NCBI GenBank assembly: GCA_029937205.1
Contig: JAPYQV010000241.1
Coordinates: 1 to 5,270 of the forward strand
From: Alphaproteobacteria bacterium
GTDB lineage: Bacteria; Pseudomonadota; Alphaproteobacteria; UBA828
Direction of reading: 5' to 3'
Length of the DNA stretch: 5,270 nucleotides
Below are positions 1 through 5,270 of the stretch, piece after piece. Position 1 is the first letter of the stretch, and every line of letters begins with the position of its first letter. A model generated the notes under the pieces. It saw only the letters and a program-made list of their open reading frames with translations. It was not told the origin of the DNA and did not search any database. The position numbers and the translations under genes were made by a program.

Positions 1-859
1 GCCGGGCGGTTGTAGGCGCGATAGGTCTTAAATTGTCCGCTCAGGCAGATCACATTGCACACATGCTGCGCCGGCACGAACGGCATCAGCGCGCCGCCCA
101 GTTCGTGGCTCGGCAGTTGATGCAGCGTGAAACCGTAATCGCGCAACGCCGTAATGAGTTCCTCGGCCGCGCTTTTGCCGGGCTCCTCAAAAAAGGCGCG
201 GCCATGTTCCCACACCAGCGCTGCCACCAAACCGCTTTGCAGGAGTTTGGCGGCGCCGCTGACGGTCTGCGGCTCAAATCCTTCGACATCGATTTTTATC
301 AGCACGCGGCGCCCCTGTGCCCGTCGCGCTCGGCCAGCAGGCCGTCCAGGGTGACGATCGGCACGGAGAGCCCGCGCGCCACCTGCTGCATCCCTTCCAG
401 CCCTTTGCCGTAGAGGCTGTTGCCCATGGTGGTATTGCCGATCAACGGCGCCGTGCCGGGCTTGTCGCCGGCCGCCGCCGCGACCGTCTCGATATCTCCG
501 GTAAGCCCATTATGGGCGATGCCGCGCAGCAGTTGGGTGACGTTGACCGGGTCCGCCTCGATGGCGAGGACGGATATCTCGCCGCGGTGGCGGGTGGCGG
601 CGCTCAGGCTCAGCATTTCCCAATGGGCGCCGACATCGATGAACACGTCGCCGGGTTCGAGATGGGCGTCGAAGAAAGCGCGGGTGGGATATTCGAAACC
701 GCCGTGCCGCGCCTCGCGCTCGATCAGATGCTTGATCGCCAGGTCGGCGAGAAAGTGTTTCGGGATCGGCAGGGTAAAGCGCGCCTCGCCCTGGGCATCG
801 CGAAAAACGGAAGGCAGCAGGAGGGCGCCGTCGGGCGCGGTATTCAGACGTAACGCATT
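1..859 (-). pseudogene. FkbM-family SAM-dependent methyltransferase, frameshifted, without a start codon, and cut by the window edge
   Basis: The translation in two frames rebuilds an FkbM-type methyltransferase, a family that methylates sugars or other small acceptors using SAM. The N-terminal half (frame open from 946 to 299) contains FIDVGAHWEML (SAM motif I), AIEADP (acidic loop) and IVTLDGLL. It then stops at TGA 299-301. The C-terminal half continues in the -1 frame from about 311 to base 1 and contains LIKIDVEGFEP and LVWEHG, both typical of the family's second half. One extra base in the C4 run at 312-315 would give an uninterrupted HRGRRVLIKIDVEG. There is no ATG, GTG or TTG in frame upstream of GTG 646, which lies inside motif I. 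Family-like sequence (for example GGFEYPTRAFFDAHLEPGDV) is readable well upstream of it, so the true 5' end is unclear; 859 is a rough limit. The motif-I glycine is Glu (617-619). The family assignment is strong. Pseudogene status is an inference, since sequencing or assembly error could cause the frameshift. Confidence 0.72.
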
Positions 860-933
860 GGCCGGGGGGTCAGTGCCCGGCGTCTTGGCGGAAGGTGCGT
901 CGGTGTCGGCGGGCGTGGTCGGGGTTCCTCTTG

Positions 934-958
934 CGAGCCGCGATTGTTACGAGCCGCG
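934..958. repeat. 9-base direct repeat around the stop codon of the small membrane protein gene
   Basis: CGAGCCGCG occurs at 934-942 and again at 950-958 with a 16-base period. The minus-strand TAA stop (947-949) lies in the 7-base gap. It could be a remnant of a short tandem duplication. It does not form a hairpin and is not a terminator. Confidence 0.5.
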
Positions 959-1210
959 TTTGGAGAATTTATCGTAAAAACCCATGCCAATGCGAATGGT
1001 TCCGGCCATGATAATCATGGTGACGAAATAGATAAAGAGAACACCGAAGGCGCTCATGTCATCTTCGACCGGCAGAAGACCGGCCATGAAAATCGAGGAA
1101 ACGACACATATGGCGAATGCCAAAAACATCGTCCAACCGTCGCGGGAGCGGATAAATTTCATTACTCTGCCGCCAAAATTGGGCGGGGTGTCTAATTCTG
1201 TATTCGCCAT
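947..1210 (-). CDS. Small two-helix membrane protein, function unknown
   Basis: This 87-residue protein starts at ATG 1210-1208, preceded by an AGGA (1215-1218) four bases away. A TTG start at 1249 would add 13 residues but has no comparable support, and it overlaps the candidate promoter. The N-terminus is polar (MANTELDTPPNFGGR). Two hydrophobic stretches follow at about residues 26-46 (WTMFLAFAICVV...) and 54-74 (AFGVLFIYFVTMIIMAG), separated by an acidic loop (PVEDD). The tail is basic (YDKFSKRGS). By the positive-inside rule both ends would be cytoplasmic. I do not recognise the family. It is the first gene of the leftward unit, and the methyltransferase remnant follows its TAA stop in the same frame. 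Codon use matches its neighbours and the composition is typical of a real membrane protein, so I regard it as a genuine gene. Confidence 0.7.
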   Translation of the reverse strand: MANTELDTPPNFGGRVMKFIRSRDGWTMFLAFAICVVSSIFMAGLLPVEDDMSAFGVLFIYFVTMIIMAGTIRIGMGFYDKFSKRGS

Positions 1211-1248
1211 TTTGTCCTGCTCAAATGTTACGTTCGCAAAAGCGCCCA

Positions 1249-1278
1249 ATTATTACGCCACATGCGCCTAAATATCAA
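1249..1278 (-). promoter_or_regulatory. Candidate sigma-70-like promoter for the leftward unit
   Basis: On the minus strand, TTGATA (1278-1273) and AATAAT (1254-1249) each match the consensus hexamer at 5 of 6 bases, with an 18-base spacer. The predicted transcript would start near 1242, about 30 bases before the ATG at 1210. The AT-rich stretch stands out from its GC-rich surroundings. No experimental or comparative support is available here. Confidence 0.45.
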
Positions 1279-1284
1279 AGGCGA

Positions 1285-1312
1285 TTGTTTGACCTCCGCC
1301 AGGCGCTAGAAT
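1285..1312 (+). promoter_or_regulatory. Weak candidate promoter for the molybdoenzyme operon
   Basis: TTGTTT (1285-1290), a 16-base spacer and TAGAAT (1307-1312) form a loose sigma-70-like pair. The -10 hexamer matches at 5 of 6 bases, the -35 only at 3 of 6. Transcription from about 1319 would exclude the ATG at 1311 and agree with translation from 1338. The site sits back to back with the leftward promoter candidate, with the two -35 elements only 6 bases apart. Confidence 0.28.
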
Positions 1313-1322
1313 GGGTGTCCCT

Positions 1323-1329
1323 GGGAAAG
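1323..1329 (+). promoter_or_regulatory. Possible ribosome binding site choosing start 1338
   Basis: GGGAAAG lies 8 bases before ATG 1338 and is the best purine-rich stretch near either candidate start. The upstream ATG at 1311 has only the poor CAGGCG stretch before it. Confidence 0.35.
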
Positions 1330-1337
1330 CGATAAGA

Positions 1338-3266
1338 ATGACCATCAAAACTGTTAAATCCGTCTGTCCAAAGGATTGTCCGGACACCTGCGGCATGCTT
1401 ACGCAGGTCGAAAATGGCCGCGTGGTGGCTGTTCGCGGCGATCCGGATCATCCCGTTACGCAGGGCTTTCTGTGCGGCCGGTTTCAACATTATGAAGAGC
1501 TGATTTACCACCCGGATCGGCTGCAACACCCCCTCTACCGCGAGGATAAAAGCGGAGAATTCAGGCAAATATCATGGCCGGACGCCTTGCAAATCATTGC
1601 CGCGCGCTTTCATGACATTACCGCCCGGCGCGGCGGCGCGGCGATTTTGCCCTATCACTATCTCGCCAATATGGGCTTCGTTTCGTCGCGCTCCGGCGAT
1701 CGGCTGTGGAACAAGCTGAATACCAGCCGGGTCGGGCTGGAGATTTGCGCCATGGCCGGGGCGGAGGCGGTGATTCGCACCTTTGGCGCCATTCGCGGCA
1801 CCGAGCCGCAGCATCTGAATAAAACCCGTTGTTACGTCGCCTGGGGCAAGAATCCGAAGGCGACCAACATCCACAGCCATGTGCTGAGCAAGGATATCCA
1901 CCCGACCATCGTCGTCGATCCGTTCCGCTCCGAATCGGCCAAGGCGGCGGATCTCTTTATTCAGCCGCGCCCGGCCAGCGATCCAATCCTGGCGATGGCG
2001 TTGATGCGCCTGCTTATTGAACGGGGTTGGGCGGACGAGGAATTTCTAAATGCACACACCACCGGCTACGACGCGGTTCGGGCAAAGGTGATGGAAACGA
2101 GCTTGCCGGCGGCGGCCGATATGTGCGGCGTGCCGGCCGCGCGGATCGAGAAATTCGCCGAGCTTTACGCGCTTAACACACCGTCGCTTATTCATATCGG
2201 CGTCGGGCTGCAGCGCAACAGCAATGGCGGTGAGATGGTGGCGGCGTTGGCGACATTGGCGGCGATGGCCGGCCAGGTCGGCGTGCCGGGCGGCGGCGCG
2301 CTCTATGCCAATTTCGATTGGCCGATGGGCGATATCAGCGAGCCCGGGCTGCGCAACGACGGTCCCAATTTTTACAACATGATTAAGCTTGGCGAGACCC
2401 TGACGGCGGATGACGCCATCCAGGCGCTCTATGTTTTCAATTCGAATCCGGCGGCCACGACGCCCAATCAGAACAAGGTGCATGCCGGCCTGGCGCGCGA
2501 CGATCTGTTTGTCGTCGTGCATGAATTGTTCATGAGCGATACCGCCGCGCGCGCCAATCTGGTGCTGCCCGCCTGCACCCAGGCCGAGCAATGGGATGTG
2601 CACCGTTCCTACTGGCACGACTATGCGCAGATCAACAATCCGGCGATCGCGCCGCAAGGGGAGGCGCGTTCCAACCATTGGGTGTTCGGCCAGATCGCCC
2701 AGGCCATGGGATTTGACGAGCCGTGTTTCTTTGAGACCGAGGAGGATACGCTGCGCGCCTTGCTGGTGGGTACGGATCTCGATTTCGATGATCTCGCCAC
2801 CGGGCCGGTATCGTGCCTGCCGGTGGAAGAAACAAGCTTTGCCGACCGCCGCTTTCCCACGCCGAGCGGCAAATTGGAATTGATTGCGCCGAGCTACACG
2901 CCGGCGGCGCTTGACGACACACATGCCTACCGCTTCATCACGCCCAAGAGCCGGCATCTGCAGTCGAGCCAGCTCTTCAATGTGGCGCGCAAACATGCCG
3001 GCGTGCGCGAGCCGACCGTCTATCTCCATCCCGATGACGGTGCGCGCGAAGGCATTGCGGATGGCGCAACCGTGCGTCTTTGGAACCGGCGCGGCGAGGT
3101 CGAGCTGGTGGCCCGGCTAAGCGAAGATGTGCAGCCCGGGCTGGTGGTGAGCCACATGGTACGCTGGGGCGCCAATGCCAATGCCACCACGTCGGATGCG
3201 GCGGCGGATATGGGCGGCAATTCGACCTTCCATACGAATTTCGTCAGCCTCGCGCGCGTCGCCTGA
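1338..3266 (+). CDS. Molybdopterin (bis-MGD) oxidoreductase with N-terminal [4Fe-4S] motif, substrate unknown
   Basis: This 642-residue protein belongs to the DMSO reductase/formate dehydrogenase superfamily, whose members carry Mo (or W) on two pyranopterin guanine dinucleotides. Cys10, Cys14, Cys18 and Cys46 (C-x3-C-x3-C-x27-C, in CPKDCPDTCGM and GFLCG) should bind [4Fe-4S]. Cys137 in LEICAMAGA sits where the family places the metal ligand. WGKNP (169-173), VDP (193-195), FNSNP (367-371) and the stretch around HELFMSDTA and LVLPACTQAE (395-416) are typical cofactor-binding regions. TPSGKLEL (508-515) and residues 561-603 (LHPDDGAREGIADG...) mark the C-terminal molydopterin-dinucleotide-binding barrel. 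There is no twin-arginine signal, so it is probably cytoplasmic. It resembles the uncharacterised MopB_3-type group more than named formate dehydrogenases or nitrate reductases; that placement is from memory. ATG 1338 is preferred because the cluster motif then begins at residue 10, as is usual; ATG 1311 would add nine residues. It leads the rightward operon. Confidence 0.92.
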   Translation: MTIKTVKSVCPKDCPDTCGMLTQVENGRVVAVRGDPDHPVTQGFLCGRFQHYEELIYHPDRLQHPLYREDKSGEFRQISWPDALQIIAARFHDITARRGGAAILPYHYLANMGFVSSRSGDRLWNKLNTSRVGLEICAMAGAEAVIRTFGAIRGTEPQHLNKTRCYVAWGKNPKATNIHSHVLSKDIHPTIVVDPFRSESAKAADLFIQPRPASDPILAMALMRLLIERGWADEEFLNAHTTGYDAVRAKVMETSLPAAADMCGVPAARIEKFAELYALNTPSLIHIGVGLQRNSNGGEMVAALATLAAMAGQVGVPGGGALYANFDWPMGDISEPGLRNDGPNFYNMIKLGETLTADDAIQALYVFNSNPAATTPNQNKVHAGLARDDLFVVVHELFMSDTAARANLVLPACTQAEQWDVHRSYWHDYAQINNPAIAPQGEARSNHWVFGQIAQAMGFDEPCFFETEEDTLRALLVGTDLDFDDLATGPVSCLPVEETSFADRRFPTPSGKLELIAPSYTPAALDDTHAYRFITPKSRHLQSSQLFNVARKHAGVREPTVYLHPDDGAREGIADGATVRLWNRRGEVELVARLSEDVQPGLVVSHMVRWGANANATTSDAAADMGGNSTFHTNFVSLARVA

Positions 3267-3275
3267 GCCGACCTG

Positions 3276-3992
3276 ATGCGCTTTCTCGTCATACAGCATT
3301 CGCCGCTCGACAACCCCGGCGTGATCCGCGATTTCCTGGCGGAGGACGGCATCGCCTGGGACGGTATCGATACCTATGCCGGCCAGACCATTCCATCGCT
3401 TGATGACTATGCCGCGCTGATCATCATGGGTGGGCCGCAGCAGACCGACCAGGAGGCTGAGTATCCCTGGCTGGTGGATGAAAAGGAATTCATCCGCCGC
3501 ACCGTCCGTGAAGACAGCAAGCCGGTGCTCGGCATTTGCCTTGGTGCCCAGCTCATCGCCGAGGTATCGGGCGGTCGCGTTGGGCCGATGCAGCAGCCCG
3601 AGATCGGTGTGCTCGATGTGGAGACGCTGCCGGGCGCGGCGGAAGATGCGCTCCTGGCGGGATTGCCGACCCGCGCCAAGGCCGTGCAATGGCATTTGAA
3701 CGCGATCCTGGAGTTGCCGCCCGGTGCCAGCCTCCTGATGCGCTCAACCGCGTGGGAAAATCAGGCCATTCGCCTTGGCCGCGCGGTCTATGGCTTACAG
3801 TTTCACATGGAACTGTCTGCCGATATGGTGCAAGCCGTCGATGCCTATCCGGAGTATGTGGCGGCGCTTGAGGCGCAGCACGGCGAGGGCGCGTTGGCGC
3901 GTCTGGTCGATGACACCGAATACCACAGCGCAGACATGAGCCGTTCGATCCGCCTGATTTACGATAATTTCGTAAAGCTGGCGCGCGGCTGA
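3276..3992 (+). CDS. Class I glutamine amidotransferase-like protein (GMP synthase GATase-type domain)
   Basis: This is a 238-residue, single-domain GATase of the GuaA-N/COG0518 type. Such domains hydrolyse the side-chain amide of glutamine or a gamma-glutamyl compound via a Cys-His-Glu triad. LIIMGGPQQ (48-56) is the oxyanion strand, GICLGAQLIAE (86-96) holds the nucleophile Cys88, and QFHMEL (175-180) supplies His177 and Glu179. VQWHLNAILELPPGA (137-151) matches the usual family segment, but Asn142 replaces the commonly seen Asp. The triad is complete, so the enzyme is probably active. The start ATG 3276 gives the typical family N-terminus MRFLVIQHS. No clear Shine-Dalgarno precedes it, and with only nine bases after the preceding stop, translational coupling is likely. 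No synthetase domain is fused or adjacent, so it may be a free-standing hydrolase or serve an unseen partner. Substrate unknown. Confidence 0.9.
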   Translation: MRFLVIQHSPLDNPGVIRDFLAEDGIAWDGIDTYAGQTIPSLDDYAALIIMGGPQQTDQEAEYPWLVDEKEFIRRTVREDSKPVLGICLGAQLIAEVSGGRVGPMQQPEIGVLDVETLPGAAEDALLAGLPTRAKAVQWHLNAILELPPGASLLMRSTAWENQAIRLGRAVYGLQFHMELSADMVQAVDAYPEYVAALEAQHGEGALARLVDDTEYHSADMSRSIRLIYDNFVKLARG

Positions 3993-4001
3993 CAACACAA
4001 C

Positions 4002-4006
4002 AGGGA
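4002..4006 (+). promoter_or_regulatory. Ribosome binding site for the amidase
   Basis: AGGGA lies 8 bases before ATG 4015 within the 22-base gap after the amidotransferase stop. This fixes the amidase start and implies independent ribosome loading within the operon. Confidence 0.6.
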
Positions 4007-4014
4007 AAATACAC

Positions 4015-5270
4015 ATGGCGACTTCAGCCGTGGCCGCAACAGAGGCCTGCATCGAAAATATCCACCGCCACAACGAGACACTGAACGCCGTTGTCACCTG
4101 GGACGAGCCGGCCGCCCTGGCGCGCGCCGCCGAGGCTGACCGGGCCGCCGGCGAGGGGCGTTGGCTCGGCCTGTTGCACGGCATGCCGATCACCTTGAAA
4201 GACAATATCGCCACCGCCGGTATGCGTACCACCAGCGGCGCCATGTTCTTTGCCGACCATGTGCCGAACCAGAATGCCGATGTGGTGCGCCGCCTGCACG
4301 CCGCCGGCGCGGTGCTGATCGGCAAGGCCAATATGCAGGAATTGGCATTCGGCGTTGTGACCACCAATCCGGTGTTCGGGCAATGCCGAAACCCATGGAA
4401 TCCGGATCATATTCCGGGCGGCACCAGCGGCGGCTCGGGCGCCAGTGTGGCCGCGGGCATGTGCCAGGGTTCGCTCGGCACCGATACCGGCGGCTCGGTG
4501 CGCATACCGGCGTCGATGACCGGGGTTGCCGGCCTGCGCCCGACCCATGGCCGAATATCCATCCGCGGCGTCACGCCGGCCAGCATGTCGAACGACACCA
4601 TCGGGCCGATGGCGCGCGAGGTCGCCGATGTCGCCCGCCTGTTTGCCGCCCTTGCCGGTTACGATGCGGGCGACCCGGTGAGTGCCGATCAGCCGCTGGA
4701 AAATTTCCTGCCGGCCCTGAATGACGGCATAGCGGGCAAGCGCATCGGAATCGTCAGAAAATTCCACTTCGAGCGCCTGCACCCTGAAGTCGAACAGGCG
4801 GTTCTCGACAGCATCAAAGTGTTCGAGCGCCTGGGGGCCGAAATCCACGAAATCGAATTGCCCGGCGCGGAATTGGCGCAGGATTGGAATATCGCCCAGA
4901 TCTATGGCGATATCTGCGCCTATTTCGGCGATCGTTTGAAAAACCAGCCGGAGACCATCAGCCCGCGCGTGCGCGCCCGGATGATGCTGGGCCTGGATTT
5001 CACGGCTGTGGATTATGCCGAGGCGATGCGCGGCAAGGAGATTTGGCAGCGCACCTTGAAGCGCACCTTCGCCGAGCAGGTCGACATGATTCTGGCGCCC
5101 ACCGTACCGATGCCGCCGCCGGCCATTACCGGCGATGAAAACCTACACGAGGCGACGCGCGATGCGGCGCGCTTCACCTATGGCAGTGCGCTGTCGTCCC
5201 ACCCCGGACTTTCCGTGCCGTGCGGTTTCACCTCGGACGGCTTGCCGATCGGCTTGATGCTGGAGGCGGC
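4015..5270 (+). CDS. Amidase-signature family hydrolase (GatA-like), 3' end beyond the window
   Basis: The visible 418 residues are most of an amidase-signature enzyme, a Ser-cisSer-Lys hydrolase that cleaves carboxamides to acid and ammonia or amine. Lys62 in ITLKDNI is the catalytic base. IPGGTSGGSGAS (133-144) and GTDTGGSVRIPA (155-166) form the signature, with Ser161 the nucleophile. Thr137, 24 residues before Ser161, occupies the position usually held by the cis-serine. GLRPTHGRIS (173-182), DTIGPMARE (194-202) and ILAPTVPMPPP (359-369) are further family blocks, and PCGFTSDGLPIGLML (402-416) is the usual near-C-terminal motif, so only some tens of residues are missing. There is no signal peptide, so it is probably cytoplasmic. 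No GatB or GatC is seen next to it, and the neighbours suggest a metabolic amidase rather than the tRNA amidotransferase subunit. Candidate names such as indoleacetamide hydrolase cannot be justified from sequence alone. Confidence 0.93.
   Translation, partial: MATSAVAATEACIENIHRHNETLNAVVTWDEPAALARAAEADRAAGEGRWLGLLHGMPITLKDNIATAGMRTTSGAMFFADHVPNQNADVVRRLHAAGAVLIGKANMQELAFGVVTTNPVFGQCRNPWNPDHIPGGTSGGSGASVAAGMCQGSLGTDTGGSVRIPASMTGVAGLRPTHGRISIRGVTPASMSNDTIGPMAREVADVARLFAALAGYDAGDPVSADQPLENFLPALNDGIAGKRIGIVRKFHFERLHPEVEQAVLDSIKVFERLGAEIHEIELPGAELAQDWNIAQIYGDICAYFGDRLKNQPETISPRVRARMMLGLDFTAVDYAEAMRGKEIWQRTLKRTFAEQVDMILAPTVPMPPPAITGDENLHEATRDAARFTYGSALSSHPGLSVPCGFTSDGLPIGLMLEA

Noticed and set aside
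299..301. The TGA ending the methyltransferase frame read as selenocysteine
   Set aside because: The conserved downstream sequence lies in the -1 frame, not in the frame of the TGA, and no stem-loop need be invoked.
317..853. A 178-codon plus-strand open frame opposite the methyltransferase remnant
   Set aside because: The minus strand here encodes recognisable FkbM motifs; the plus-strand product matches nothing.
1211..1249. TTG-started N-terminal extension of the small membrane protein
   Set aside because: ATG 1210 has a nearby AGGA, while the extension overlaps the predicted -10 region of the leftward promoter.
1311..1337. Upstream ATG start of the molybdoenzyme
   Set aside because: It overlaps a candidate -10 element, lacks a good ribosome binding site, and adds nine residues not needed before the Cys4 motif.
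2046..3029. A 327-codon minus-strand open frame opposite the molybdoenzyme
   Set aside because: It is antisense to a well-supported gene in high-GC DNA. The translation is rich in Arg/His/Gly with no recognisable domain, so it is a codon-bias shadow.
3993..4014. Terminator between the amidotransferase and amidase genes
   Set aside because: The 22-base gap has no inverted repeat or T-run; it holds only a ribosome binding site.
4024..4848. A 274-codon minus-strand open frame opposite the amidase
   Set aside because: It is antisense to the amidase, with low-complexity Gly/Ala/His/Arg content and no family motif.

Overview
The window comes from a GC-rich bacterium, most likely an alphaproteobacterium. 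I infer this from codon use and the general look of the proteins, and I cannot name a genus. The layout is two divergent transcription units separated by about 130 bases of AT-richer DNA (1211-1337).

Leftward unit (minus strand). First comes an 87-residue protein with two predicted membrane helices (1210 to 947). Then comes a damaged FkbM-family SAM-dependent methyltransferase that runs off the left edge. The methyltransferase frame follows the stop codon of the small gene in the same reading frame and has no ATG, GTG or TTG until it is already inside the SAM-binding motif. Its motif-I glycine is replaced by glutamate, and the frame breaks once near 299-317. Beyond the break, an intact C-terminal half continues to base 1 in another frame. 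Taken together this looks like a decaying gene, although assembly errors could explain part of it.

Rightward unit (plus strand). Three tightly packed genes follow. The first is a cytoplasmic-type molybdopterin (bis-MGD) oxidoreductase with an N-terminal [4Fe-4S] motif (1338-3266). Nine bases later comes a free-standing class I glutamine amidotransferase-like protein (3276-3992). After 22 more bases comes an amidase-signature hydrolase (4015 to beyond the right edge). The spacing says operon. No partner synthetase, electron-transfer subunit or transporter lies inside the window, so the substrate is not deducible. A catabolic route in which a Mo enzyme acts on a nitrogenous compound and two amide-directed enzymes release nitrogen is a reasonable but unproven idea.

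The intergenic region carries a fairly good sigma-70-like promoter for the leftward unit and a weaker candidate for the rightward unit. I saw no tRNA, rRNA, CRISPR array, insertion sequence or convincing intrinsic terminator.
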